NCBI RefSeq assembly: GCF_004193775.1
Contig: NC_041002.1
Coordinates: 37,545,112 to 37,609,111 of the forward strand
Direction: 5' to 3'
Origin: Glycine soja
Taxonomy: Eukaryota; Streptophyta; Magnoliopsida; Fabales; Fabaceae
DNA length: 64,000 bases
The translations under genes were made by a program, and so were the position numbers. The notes beneath the pieces are model-generated. The model was not told the DNA's origin. It worked only from the letters and a program-made list of their open reading frames with translations, and did no database searches. Shown in pieces: positions 11,500 through 25,000 of the stretch (position 1 is its first letter; each line of letters starts with the position of its first letter).

Positions 11500-13870
11500 G
11501 TAGGGCCCCCCTCCGCCTTTCCCATGCAACATCTTTGAGAGTTTCTTATGAACCCTAAGGTTGTCGTTACATCCCATGTAAACCCCTTGATTTTTTTGCT
11601 CTAACAATGCCTCTTTTATAGGTATCGACATTAACACACCTCATACTCTTATCCTAAAACCTTCTAACATCATTGTAGAGACCATGGCAAAACTTTGTCC
11701 TTTTGTGAGTAATGGTGAAATAGAATCAACTTTTGGAAAAACACCTCTAAACCTTTGCCCTAACATCCTTGTTACTGGCTACAAGTATAACTTGTGGTGT
11801 AACACATGACATTGTTCTCTCATTGTTAAACTCCTCGGCAAGAGAGTTAGTCGCCAATTCTTATTTGTTAGGCTCTAAAAGTTATGGGCTAGGGTTGGTT
11901 TCATCTAAATGATCTTCATGAATACTTCTTTTTTATCCATTTTATTTTTGAAGAGGATTACAAGTTTTCCTTATTTGAAGGCCCTTGGATGTTGGACCAT
12001 TACCTTTCGATTCAAAGGTGGATGCCCCTCTTTAACTTGACAGAGCACTATGTTCGTAAGGTGACTACATGAGTTAGGATCCCAAATCTTCTTGTTGAAC
12101 TTTACAATAGGGACTTTCTCTGGAAGGGTGGGAAACCATTTAGAACTATGCCTAGTGTCAACAAAAATACCTTTGTTTAAAGTTATGGCAGGTTTGTCCA
12201 TATTTGTGTGGAAATAGATTTAAAATGAGATTTTATTCCTTCTTTAGTGGTACTTAGACGTGAATTCAAGCTCAAATTCAAGGGTTTATACCTCGTTTGT
12301 TTTTTTGTGTGTGGGAAATATGGTCATAGAGAACATCAGTGTCCTAAGAAACCCCTGACAATTAAGGATTCAGTGTCTACTGAATTTGTTGCTAATAGTG
12401 GGAAGAGTAGCAATATAGATGGGTATACCTCAATTGATTGTGACATCCACGTCGAGGAAGAAAAAAATGTGATGATCATACATCCTTTGGCCCTTGGATG
12501 CTTGCCAAAAAGCCTATTAGGCATCGAAATAACTAGAGTAAAACTAACAAAGGGACACAAAAAGAAAATGTTAAAGACAATAAAAGGGATCCTGTAGTTA
12601 ATGCAAATGCCTTAGGATCGAGGTTCGGTGCCCTTGGTAGTGACAACTCCTCCATAGAAATTGACCCCACCTTGCCCACAAAAACGTCACCCTCAACACT
12701 TGCCATTGGTCATTATTTAAACTAGTTAAAGAAACCCACCTAGGATTGAGTAAAAAACAGATCCCAACAAAACCTAATCATTACCAAATAGATAATACCA
12801 ATAAGCCTTTGAAAAATGTTTCTCAATCCTCTATCGTAACAAATATCCCTTTCAAATATAGTGAAGTACCCTATGTTGTCTCTCTTAATCCCTCCAAGAC
12901 TCAACCCCTTCTGAGCCATCCCACAAGTGATGCCATGGATTTTGAATCCACCAACACCCTTCCCAAAAACACATTGCCCTTGAACCAAGAGCCCAAAAAT
13001 TTGATAATAGGAGTTTTCATGAGACCTCTCAGGCATCTACAACCATTTTTGGTCAATCGAACCCCTCAGATAGTGAAGTTGCATGCTTCAAAGTGGTGGA
13101 TGATAGCCATCACCAGTAAGACTAATCTTGCCCTTAATTTTTTCCTCTTTGTTATTTATCCATAAAGTCTTTTATATAGAATTGTAGAGGGGGGTAGAAA
13201 ATGATCTTTTGTAGGTTTGATGAAAGATCTTATCAAAGCACATGATCTTCAATTCATGGCAATTGTTAAACCACACATTAGTAGAGACCTTAGTAACGCT
13301 GGTGCAGAGGACTCTCTTATTTGGCTTGTGTTTAATGATGGTAATCTGTCTACTAAAGATGTTTATCTTATATATCAATGTGGATGGTTCTTATATATCA
13401 ACCATGGCCAAAGCTGTTTGTGGTGGTCCTGTTCGAGATTATGAAGGCAGAATGATCAAGGGAATTTACACTAATCTTGGCACTTGTCACTCTTTGTGGG
13501 TTGAGCTTTGGGGAATGTATTATAGTATATAGGTTGCTAACAATTTGGGTTTCAATTTCATTTTTAAATGGATTCTTTGGTTGCCATCCACATTATCATT
13601 AGTTAGCAGTTGACGTCTCAACTAGTTAAGCCTATGGTGAATGGCATTGTTCACCTCCTCAAGCTCCCACACTGGTTAACCAAGGTTATCCACACCCATT
13701 GTGAAGCCAATACATGTGTAGATTACCTCATTGGGATAGGCCATTATGTTGATTTTTAGTTGCATTTTAGTGAGGCTATACATCCTTTGTTATATTCTTT
13801 GATTGCTATTGATGCTAGGGGAGCCTCCCTTCCTCGATTGAATAGGTTGTAGTTCTCCTTTTTCCCTTTT
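11500..13870 (+). pseudogene. L1-type LINE relic with large internal deletion
   Basis: The 5' part (about 11930-12360) reads, across frameshifts, as the ORF1 protein of plant L1 LINEs: a DUF4283-like block (EGPWMLDHYLSIQRW, later ELYNRDFLWKGG) followed by a zinc knuckle (CFFVCGKYGHREHQCP) at 12297-12352. Near 13217 the start of the endonuclease appears (LMKDLIKAHDLQFMAI). It then jumps within about 60 bases to a zf-RVT-like motif (EDSLIW, STKDVY) and to an RNase H-like C-terminus at 13380-13570 (NVDGSYISTMAKAVCGGPVR). The rest of the endonuclease and essentially all the reverse transcriptase are missing. An A-rich tail lies around 13876-13900. It is a non-functional, deleted copy; its exact 5' end is not resolved. 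Confidence 0.75.
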
Positions 13871-14035
13871 ATAAAAAACAATTGTAGTAAAAAAAGTGTA
13901 GATTATTAGTTAATGAAATAAATTAACATTATGTGCTATATGGTCATCAAAATTAAGAAAAAAACAAACTCAAACCACATTTTTAGCCCTAATTCATTGA
14001 TTAGTTTATAACTTATTTATTTATTTATATTTATA

Positions 14036-14043
14036 TTTGCTAC
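14036..14043. repeat. Left 8-bp target duplication of hAT MITE
   Basis: TTTGCTAC, repeated at 15188-15195 on the other side of the element. Confidence 0.85.
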
Positions 14044-15187
14044 TAGGGGTGTAAGTAGATTAGATCCAATCCCAAACTCGCCCAATCCAACTAGATTTCT
14101 ATGGGTTAAATTGAGTCACTAGTTTGAATTGATTTTAGTTATATAAACTCAATTAAAATTGAATTAGGTAATGAGTTTGAAATGTTGGACGTGACCAAAA
14201 CTCAACTCAACCTACATACACTTAAATTACTAATATAGAAATACTAAACTAAACACACCTCAACCTTAAGGTAATATATTGTTTATCTTAAGGTAATATC
14301 TTATTTTGGACTTTATCTTTTTCTTTTTTTAAGGTAATGCATTATTATATAAATGATATTATGAGTATATATTTATGTTTTTTTTATCATATGAATAATA
14401 TATTTTTCATGAATATTGATTTTTTAAAAATATTCTTACTATTCTGCAAAAAAAAGTATCATTAATATTTTTTAATTTTTTTCCAAAACTTTAAAAAAGT
14501 GGTAATTTTTTAATAGACCAATCCATTATTTTAAAACCAATCAAACTGATCCAACTGGATTAATTAAGAAATTGGATTAGACACATAATCCATTTGATGA
14601 AATCCAACATGAACCTGTATAACCCGATGCAATCCGATCGGATTCCCAAATTAATCATGGGTTACAAGTTACTCATTTCAATACAAGAAAATGAAGGAAA
14701 GTGCCATAACAAGGATTGGACCTGCAACCTACGTTATAGATAAGCAAGCCTTACCACTAGCTTGGAGCCAATGTATTGTTATTATATTAACAAATGTGAT
14801 ATTTATATTTACATATTCATATTTGATATTATAAATTAACAAAACAGAACAAAACAAGACTTATCTCATAATCAGTAGTTGGCACAAAGACACCTTACTA
14901 CTAGGTTAGAGGTCACTTTTTAAAATATTATTGACAAATGTTATATTTATAACATTTATATTTTATAAATATATATAATAATAACATATAACATTATATT
15001 ATCGAGTCATATGATTCAATTAATAACCTATTATTATCGGTTCGGATTTCAAAATTATTGACCAATTTAATAACTAATCCAGTTTAATTAAATTTAATGT
15101 TTTTATTTTGTTAATCAAATTAAATTAATTAGATTAAATTGAAAAATAAAAAACTAAACTGACCCAATGAGACCACCTACACTCCTA
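14044..15187. mobile_element. Non-autonomous hAT element, 1.14 kb
   Basis: It begins TAGGGGTGTAAGTAG and ends with the imperfect inverse CTACACTCCTA. Exact 8-bp duplications TTTGCTAC flank it. Subterminal sequence carries repeated GATCCAATCC-type motifs (14060-14120, 14520-14650). There is no coding capacity. The right end lies only tens of bases before the CT-rich leader of the capping-enzyme gene, so it may form part of that promoter. Confidence 0.85.
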
Positions 15188-15195
15188 TTTGCTAC
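15188..15195. repeat. Right 8-bp target duplication of hAT MITE
   Basis: TTTGCTAC, identical to 14036-14043. Confidence 0.85.
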
Positions 15196-16027
15196 CTAGG
15201 TAGGTACGAATCGCGTATTCTTCGTCTGCGGCCCTCTTCCTGCTTAAGTGCTAAACGCTCTTTCTCTCTCTCTCCATGTCTCCGTTCATCTCATTCGTCA
15301 ATTAATAACACAAAGCAACAAGCAAACAAACCTCACTTTCTCTCTCTCTCTCTCTATCTAACTCCAACAAACAAACCCCTTCTCTCTCCACCACCTCTAC
15401 TTTCTCTCTCTAGGGTTTCGTCGCGAATTCTCACTCTCGCTCCTCTGCTAACCACGTTTGTAGGGTTCCAATCCTCGCGCGAATTGCATCACAGTCTGTG
15501 ATCAACCGAGTTTTGAGTCTTCTCCTTCCTCGTCGATTGCTTCCTCGGGTTAGTGAATTTTGACTCTTCCCCGCCCTTGCTTTTTTAAAGTTGACGCTTC
15601 CGAGAATTTTGATGTGTGAGAGTTTTGATTCTGCTTTAGTGTTGTTGCTCCTAGGAGCTTGGAGGATGTGAGAGAAAACGAAGCAAGGTGGGATTTTCGT
15701 GTTTTTTTTTTAAACTGTGAAAATTGGTGTTTGGGTAATTAGTGTTTTTTGGAAGAAGCTTGAATTTTGGGTTATTTTTATTAATTTTGTTGATTTTCAT
15801 GATTGCTTGAGCATTTCTTAGTTGATGCCATTTTGCATTTTTTGTTGTAGACTATAAGCTGGTAAAGTTTTGAATGGTGGAAATTGTGGCTTGCTGGTTT
15901 AATGGGATTGTTGATTTTGAATGGTGCAGGCTAAAGGATTGTTGTAATCACTGACACACAAACCAAATGTTGCTGTAGGGTGTTGAGGTTTATACCGTGG
16001 TGGGTGAATGTTGTTGCTTGATGCTTG
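15196..16027 (+). promoter_or_regulatory. Capping-enzyme promoter/5' leader with 5'-UTR intron and uORFs
   Basis: Several pyrimidine-rich CT runs (15262-15280, 15340-15360, 15398-15412) are typical of plant 5' leaders. No clear TATA box is seen, so transcription probably starts around 15220-15300. A leader intron fits: donor CTCGG/GTTAGT at 15549 and acceptor GTGCAG at 15929. The second leader exon (from 15930) has upstream ATGs: a three-codon uORF at 15967-15978, a six-codon uORF at 16008-16028 whose TGA overlaps the ATG at 16028, and an out-of-frame ORF 16021-16077 that overlaps the coding start. The uORFs are seen in the sequence; an effect on translation is inference. Confidence 0.65.
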
Positions 16028-19000
16028 ATGATAGTTTCTATGGACTTGAATGCCTCGCCAGTTCCAGAGGAAGATGAAGATATCTTTGAGGAGAAGATAC
16101 ATGTTGAAGAGTTTCATGAACCTGAAGAACGCATAGAAACTGGAGCTGATATAGCACGCCGGGTACCCTTCATATTTTTTTGTCTTTTTTATCCCTCTTT
16201 AGCATCATGACAGTGACAGTGTTTGTTGGCCATGTGCTTGGTGCCTTGGGCTAGGACTACTGTGACGGTTGTTTCCCAAACTATGGGATAAACTGGTGAA
16301 ATTCTTTTCATTACGTAGTTTCATTAGGGCAGATTGTGACGTCAGCCTGCAACCTGCATGATGGTGGGACCCATTTTTTTATTTTAAATTTTACCAGGGA
16401 TAAACTGATGCTTCAAAAATTCTTATATGACCAGACAGTATAAAAAACTCCCTATACTTTCTTTGTTTTGGTGTAAAATAAATTGATGCTTCCTGATATG
16501 AACATTTAATGCTTGAATAGCAGATACATGAATATATCATAGACTATCCATACACTATTATTTGCCCGATCTCATGATCCCTCTAGTTTTTTCTGGTATA
16601 ATGATTTGAACATTTGATATTAATGCTGAACAGAACAGCTACCATCACATCTAATGGAATTAGGTCCTGGTTAATTTAGTTAATTAATGTTAGAGACCAA
16701 GCAAATAGGGAAAATGAAATGTAAGCAAGGGAATATTTGTATTGTTCTCTGACAAACAAGCAATACAGTAGGAAAACAATCCTACTGCCACAGAGCTCAG
16801 CTCCTACAGAGAGGCTGTTGCCCTCTGTCCATGACAGAATTCTCAAATTCCCCTGATGATCCTCTCTCTCTCTCTCCTAAACATTCTCTATATACCCCAA
16901 TACCTGAATCATGCCTTAGACAATTTGGTTACACCAATTGCCACCTCCCTTCTTCTCTCCACACCCCCGTTCCTCCTAGCATACACCCTCCAAATCTTGG
17001 GCTTCCCATTTAAGTCCAGACCCATACTCTCAGTCCTATCAATACCCGGTCCTTCAAAAGGAGACTTGTTCTCTTGTCTCAATTGAGGAATTTGACTTCT
17101 GATGTTAAACTTGTCCTCCCATGTCGCTTCCTCTATTCCTTGGCCCATCCATTGAACTAGCACCTGGCCAATAGACTCCTCCTCTTTCGCGATGACTCTT
17201 CTGGCCTAGACAGCCTTTGGTTCCAAACTTGTAGCATCATCACAGGCCAACTCCGAGGGAAGTGACTCCTCCACACCGTAATCTTCGACAGCCTTCTTTA
17301 ACAATGACCCATGAAAAATCGGGTGTATTTTAGCTGTCTCAGGCAACTGCAGTTTGTAAGCCATCACCTCTACCCTTGCCAACACCTTGAAGGGTCTATA
17401 ATATTGAGGGGCTAATTTAGGATTGATTCAGGCTCCTAAAGTTAGCTGCCTGTGGGGTCTGAGCTTCAAAAAAACCCAATCACCTACCTCAAACTGCCTT
17501 TCAGTCCTCTTTTTGTCTGCTTGAGTCTTCATTTTGTTTTTGAGCTCGTTGTAACTGGTATTTTAACTGTGATGGCTTCATCCCTATCCTTCAATTCCCT
17601 TCTCACTGCCTCCACTCGCACCTCACCTGGAAGGAACCTATTGAGCACCGGAGGCTTCCTTCCATAAACAATCTCAAACGGAGACTTTCCACTTGAGGCA
17701 TGAAGATTGGTATTGTACCAATATTCGGCTCATGATAACCAATGCACCCACAACTTGGGTTGATCAGCCTCAAAGCACCTCAAAAATGTCTCCGCACAGT
17801 GATTAACCACCTCGGTTTGATCATCCGTTTGTGGGTGATATGTTGTACTCATTTCACAGAAAAGTGCCTTGGAGCTTGAACAATTCCTGCCTTAAAGAGA
17901 TGATAAAGATGGGGTCCCTATCATTGAGAATGGATGTTGGAACGCCTTGCAAACAAACCACTTCTCTGGTAAATATTTCAGCCAACACCCTTGCTGAATA
18001 AGGATGTTTCAAAGGAATCAAGTGGTTATATTTGGACAGCCTGTCCACCACCACCAGGATGGTCTGATACCCCTTCGATTTTGGGAGTCCCGTGATAAAA
18101 TCCATCGAAATTTCTTCCCATACTTGTTCTGGAATATTCAATGCTTGTAACAATCCGCTGGTGCTGCAGCAAGATATTTTTTCCGCTGACATGTATAGCA
18201 TTCCATCACAAACTGCTGAACACTCCTTTCCAAACCAGAATAAATTTGCTGCCGACCTGCTATAAGTCCTATAGTAGCCAGAATGCCCTCCTTGGGGAGT
18301 CTCATGGAATTCCTTGAGCATCTTGGGTATCCAATCTGAATTCGATGATAACACCAACCTTCCCTCATAAAACAGTGTTCTCTACTTGTACATACTTGAA
18401 ATATTTGAAGTATGAAAAAATATGCACAAAAAAGGAGCCTCACCAACCACTTGGCTGATATATATATATATATATATATATGAAAAATGAACAGATAGTA
18501 CAAAATAGGACTGCAACTTTTCCCCAACAAAATGACAATCAATCTCTATATGTTTAGTTCTCTCATGAAATACAAGATTAGAAGCTATGTGAAGAGTTGC
18601 CTGATTATCACAATACAACTTCATCTGCTGAACATCCCAAAATTTTAATTCTTGAAGAAGTTGTTTAATCCACACCAATTCACAAGTAAAAGGAGCCATA
18701 GCTTTATATTCTGCTTCTGCACTTGATCGGGCAACAACACTCTGTTTCTTGCTTTTCCAAGAGACAATTTTTCCTCCAAAGGATACACAATATCTAGTGG
18801 TGAATCGCCTATCTATGGGACAACCTAACCAATTAACACCACAGTACCCACAAATTTTGGGTATTTTCATTATCCTTATACAATAATCCCTGTCCTGGAG
18901 TCTTTTTGATGTATCTAAGAATGCGAATCACAACATTCCAATGGTCAATGTGAGGATCCTGTATAAATTGACTGACAGCTCCGACTACAAATGATAGATC

Positions 19001-22000
19001 AGGCCTTGTAATTGTGAGATAAATGAGTTTCCCAACCAGCCTTGTATACCTCTCTGGATTTGGAAAAGGTTCACCTTCATCTGACATTAACTTCTGATTT
19101 GGATCCTTAGGACTATCAATAGGCCTACAATTAGTCACACTTGTCTCCTCCAAAATGTCCAGAGCATATTTCCTCTGTGAAATGACAACACCTTCCTTTG
19201 ATTGAGCCACTTCAATACCAAGGAAGTACTTTAGGCAGCCAGGGTCTTTGTTCTGAAAAATGATTGAATAAGTGTTGCGTTGGTTGGAAAATTTTGGCAG
19301 CATCATTCCTTGCAATAACAATGTCATCAACATAGACAATTAGGTAAACACACTTCCCGGGTGAAGTATGACAACAAAAAACAGAGTGATCTGCTTCATT
19401 CCAAAATTCTGAACAATATGGCTAAATTTCCCAAACCAAGCACGTGGTGACTGTTTGAGCCCATAGAGAGATCGACACAATTTACACACGAAACCATATT
19501 CCCCCTGAGCAACAAAACCAGGAGGTTGCTCCATATAGATTTTCTCCTCTAAATCACCATGAAGAAAGACATTTTTTATGTCTAGTTGATAAAGAGGCCA
19601 ATGACGAATATCAGCCATAGCTAGGAAGAACTAAATAGTTGTGATCCTGGCCACAGGAGAGAAGGTGTCATAGTAATCAAGGCCATGAATCTGAGTGTAG
19701 CCTTCGGCAACCAACCGAGCCTTAAGTCGATCAAACTCACCATTAGGCCCGACTTTAACAGCATTAGCCCATCTGCAGCCAACTATCTTCTTCACAGGGG
19801 GAAAAGGAACTAATTCCCATGTGCCACTATTCTCAAGAGCTTGCATTTCAACAATCATGGCTTGTCACCAACCAGGATGATCAAGTGCCTCTTAAACATT
19901 TTTAGGAATAGTAATAGAAGACAAGGAAAGAACGAAGGAGAAATGCGATGATAACTCAAAAAATTGTAAATAGGGCGAGAATTTTGAGTAGATCGAATAC
20001 CTTTCCTAATAGCAATGAGCCAATCAGAACTTGGTTCACTAGGATGTGATGTGGACGAAGGATCCGTCATATGGGAAGCTAATGGCGAAGGAAATGAATA
20101 AGGAGAACCTGCAGGCATTGAACAACTAGCTCGCTGTGTCCTGTATGGAGAAGAAGGAGAGGCACCTCACTTCCTCTCTCCACACCTTGTTTCCTCCTAG
20201 CATACACCCCCCAAATCTTGGGCTTCCAATTTAAGTCCAGGCCCATACTCCCAGTCCTATAAATTAAGAAATCTCTTTCTTTTGTCACCTTCATTGCTTG
20301 CTATGTGAAATCTTTTATATAGATTGACTTGGTCCACTAAAGTCACTTTTTGTGCTGTTGTTTGTGTAATGTCTACCTACATTTTCCTGGTTTAATGAGA
20401 AAATTTCATTTAATTGTCTTGTTTGTTATTTTGGGTTGTGAATAATTGCCATTCTGATCATAAGATTCTTCGTTAAACTAACAATGAAGAGGATAAAGTA
20501 CTGGGTGCTATTGTGAACTTCTAGGGTGTGGTAATCTTGAAATGTGTCCTTTCCAAAAGGTTCCAAAATTGAAAGTTCTGAAATCTCCCCCGGCCAAGTT
20601 AGTACTTAGCATGTCTGTTTCTGAATATAGCTTGAAACATATAGTTCTTCCTAATATGGATACAAACCCTGATATTGTGAACACTGGATACAAATTGTAA
20701 TGTAGACTCCTCTGTTATAATCTGACATGGCGCAATATCAAATTATATATATTTTTCTAGAGCTGTTGGAAAAGGCTAAAATCCACATACCCTGTCATGT
20801 CAAGGTAGTATTTGTCCCAGCTTAGTTTAAAAGGAAAAATTGGACGAAATAAAATTTTAAGAAAATGAGGTTTTGAAAAAGTTTTTTTTATGAGGAAATT
20901 TTTAACAAAAGGAGCTTTTGAAAGGTTAGTTTCTGGGGCTTATGGCTTTTATTTCTCCTTTTTCTTTATTTTTAAATCCTAAAATCCATTGACATGTTAC
21001 CCAAGAAATTTTAACTTGAAAATATCTTTAATTTTAAAGCTCTTTTTTTAACTTCAATTTTAAAAATTTAAAGTAACTTCTAAGTTCCAAAAAAGTCAGG
21101 CCAAACACTTCCTAAGGAACTACGTCGATAGTACAGCAGCGTCAGCAATTGCCTCAAATATTCTGCCATTTTTTGAAATATTCATATATTCATGTGATAG
21201 GGTGTTTTGATTAAATTCATGGTGAAAAATAATCAATTAATTTTTCATGGTGAAGTCAAAGCAACAAAGAGTTGCTTCTACTTTCTCGTGGTGTCGCCAT
21301 TATTTTGTGAGATAAAATTAATTCTTGTATGATATCCAAACACTATGAATCCATGTGGTTGCACATATGCAGGAGCAGGAATACATTTTGTATTTTTGTT
21401 ACTTGCGACTTGATAGCATAAGTTTGTTAGTAGTTGAGCCTGTTTCTGGCTTGTTATTTTAATGAGTGATGGTGGTAATTGCTTTAAATACTTCATTTCG
21501 CTGTCTTGCTAGTTGCAATAAAGAAACTATGATTTATGAGATGAATTTAGGGTAATTCAAATTTATTTGCCAAATGTTAAATAATACAGAGCACACTTTA
21601 TTCAATTCTGTGAGGGCTTCGCAGTAGGGCAAAATCAATCTTGTCGATATGGTTGGTGGGTAGCTCTGACTAACTCTATATGGAAGCATAGAAATCAGTT
21701 GGTTTTCGAGGGTAATCACTTTCAACCATCTAAAGTGATGGAGGATGCTTTATTCCTCAACTGGACATGGTTAAAAACCAGAGACAAACACTTCAGCATT
21801 TCTTTCAACCAATGGTCTTCTAATCTTGTGGCTTATTTTAGTTGAATTGGGCTGGGTTATTGTATATCTGTATTGGGATGGATATTTTATCCTTTGTAGT
21901 GGATTTTTGGGGGGCTTGCTTTGTTTGGGAGGCGACACTCTTAGTGTCTTGTCTTTATGTGTAATTCATCAGTACTTCTGGTACTGATTTGATATTATTA

Positions 22001-25000
22001 ATAATATATATCTATGTTTGCCTTCCAAAAAAAAAACAGAGCATCCGAGTCAAGCAAATTTAGGCTTTGAATATTAAAAATTGTTTTCCTTCTATCTTGG
22101 CATTCCTTCACATATTGGCCATTTTTGGGTGTGTTTAAAAAAGAGTATAATCAAAATTCTCTACAGAGAGCTTTTAGCTGATTCTTTTGGGTGTATAAAT
22201 TAAGCAAAATAAAAAAGGTGCTTAATAGGCAGATAGAGTTTGATAGATCTTTTTAAAACTGAAAAAAACCATAACCCCTGAAATTGTTTGTGGTATGTTA
22301 ATTTATAGTTAGAGCTGGTTGGATTCCTGAACAATAATTCTTTTTGAGAGTCCAATCATACAATTGTTTGTGGTATGTTAATAAGTTTCAAGTTATTTTT
22401 TATTTTATTTTTACCTGTCTTTTCATTAACACAATTCCTGAGTTGCTGCTTATTTTTTAGGAGCGTGAAGAAAGAAAGAGACGGTTGAAGAGAGAACGAC
22501 CGGATGATAGACCTGTACATGTGTCACAATCACCTGGATATGATCAGCTATTTCATACCAAGAATCAAAGATCATATGATAAAAGCAGGCTTCCTCCTGG
22601 TAAGAGTTTCTTTCCATGATCCACTTGCTGGCTTGCCTCTGGTAACCAGTGATGCTAAATTCAGATATTTCTCAATATGATTGTATCCTTGTTACAAATT
22701 ATTTTTGTGGATTTATTTTGTATTGTGGATGGTAAGTGTTGTCGAAAAGTGGCTTGCCATTCGGTGGCATGGTGGGTTCTTTAATGCAGGCTATGGCAGC
22801 CGTGAGACATGGGGAGTTCATGGCATCTGCAATGGCCATGGTGGAATCTCTCTTGAGAAGAAAGAGGCAAAGGGGTTGGGTTATGTGACCTTATCCTTAC
22901 CCTGTCCAAAAAATTGTTAGAAACCCAAAAAAGAATAGAAATGGGTTGTATCTTGTTGCCTGACCTGAACCCAGCCCTAAAGCCTTTAAAATCAAGAAAA
23001 AGAAAAGGGGTTGGGGCTGTGACCCGACCCAAATCTCTGTCAAAATGTTTTATAAAAGAGTCCATACCTGAAAAAAACGAGTGTTTGATTTTTGTGAGAC
23101 AGAACATATAGTGACTGAATCCAACACCCAGCAACTGCAATGACCATCTGTCAACCTTTCTGGCTATTTATCTTTTACTTTGATCTCTGTGACTGTTCCA
23201 CCCAATCACCATGGCCGCTGATTTTGTAATTATTTGAACTCTTGAAATTGGTGTTTTGATATCATTTTATTGTTATTTGAGGTCTAAATCTTATTATTTG
23301 AGGCTTTATGCCTATTTTTTCTACATTACAATTTTATTTCTGCAATTTTTTTAATATTTATATGAGTAATGCTATCTCCTCCTACTACCTTATAAAGAAA
23401 CTATTAAATGAAAAAATAATTCATTTAATGCCTTGAAAATATAAAACGCATTCAATACTTACTATGGTTTTCAAATGTCCATAATCTGCACTCGATAACA
23501 CATAGTATTTGGCTATATAACCTTTTGTTTTTTGGGGAGTAAATTTGGCTATATATTAATTTATGTTTTATGCACTTTGAGCATTTTTTTTTTTGCCCTG
23601 GGTGGGAGGGCAAGCAGGCTTTGGATTAAATGGTTCAAATGAATGTTTTTTATTTATAAAATGCGGGTGGATACCTATTTTTTATTTGCTTCAGTCATAT
23701 ATAAGATTATTGAAGTACATTTTGTGTCACAAATTACAATGGTTGTACATGTACATGTAGGGTGGTTGGATTGCCCTTCATCTGGCCAGGAAATTTGTTG
23801 CATGATACCTTCTAAGGTTCCACTTGGTGAATCGTTCAATGACTGCATTCCTCCTGGTAAAAGATACTCATTTAAACAAGTGATACATCAACAGAGAGTT
23901 TTAGGGAGAAAAGTAAGTAGAATTTATTCAGAAAATGTAATACTCCATTTAAATTTTTGTTTCTGTTTTTTGTTCTTCTTTGTCATTGAATTTTCTTCAA
24001 CTTTTATTTTAAGAACAGGAGTAATCTAAATGAAAGGAATTTCTAGATTTTTAGCAAACAAGGAAAAATAATAAAAAGGATCCATATTTCTTGTTGTTTA
24101 CCCGTTAGAATTTCTGCTGCTTGTTCTTAGCAGAACAATTTAGAGAATTTAAATGTTCTGTTTCATACAAAAAAGACTTTTTTGCATAAACTTTACTGCT
24201 TTTTACATTTTGTTCTCTTGGTTTGCAGCTTGGTCTGGTGATTGATTTGACAAATACCACTCGATACTATCCTGTGTCAGATTTAAAAAAAGAGTGCATC
24301 AAGCATGTTAAGGTTTGCAGTAGCTAAATTTTACTCACAAATTCAACGTTGTGCTATTTTTGTCTTTAAAACTGTGACACCTTTTTCTTGTCCTTACGTT
24401 TGAATATCATTGTTGTGGTTTAGATTCAATGCAGGGGGCGAGATTCTGTACCTGATAATTTATCTGTGAACCAGTTTGTCTATGAGGTCTCTTCTTTCTA
24501 TATTATATTTTTGTACTACTCAATAATTATTTAGTTAGAAGAATTTAGCTTATATTATTTATGTTCCTTGGATTGAAAAGGAATACGTTGTTTACTTGTA
24601 GCTGTAGGAACTTCTTTATTACCTCAGAAATGGGGTACTTGATACTTTCTAAACTATTTGACATGTTGTATTCAAATATCATCTTTCCTTTAAATAAAGT
24701 TTTGTAAGATTTTTTTTTTTTGTAGATTCATTGTGTAACATATGGACTTCTCTTTAGTTTTTACGTATCATTATAGTTTAATATTTTAACTAGATAATTG
24801 TTGGTTAATTTTATATATATAGTAAAAAAAATTTCTTCAATTGTTTATTTATTTATATTCATATTATATACACTTGATATTTGTATTATGCCTCTCTTTT
24901 CTCTGCTTGGTGCCAGAAAACTTTTGAAACACCTAAATAAATATAAATCCATGGATGTATTGTCCTTTGTGATGAAAAAAGTTATGCTTTCTCCTGTCTC

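Larger units (their letters stand above)
16163..22460 (+). other. Intron 1 of capping-enzyme gene (6.3 kb, TE-filled)
   Basis: GTACCC donor after CGCCGG and TTTTAG acceptor before GAGCGTGAAG. It contains a gypsy/copia cluster (about 16840-20290, all antisense to the gene) and a sense LINE tail (21594-22035). The remainder is AT-rich intron without recognised features. Confidence 0.85.

Noticed and set aside
16688..16836. Possible 149-bp LTR (TGTTAGAG...ATGACA) at the 3' end of the gypsy fragment
   Set aside because: Too short for a chromovirus LTR, its inverse ends match only over three bases, and no second copy or duplication could be confirmed.
22681..23140. ORFs in capping-gene intron 1/2 region with GGCATGGTGGG-type repeats
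   Set aside because: Intronic, opposite strands both open, no recognisable domain; probably old repeat debris.
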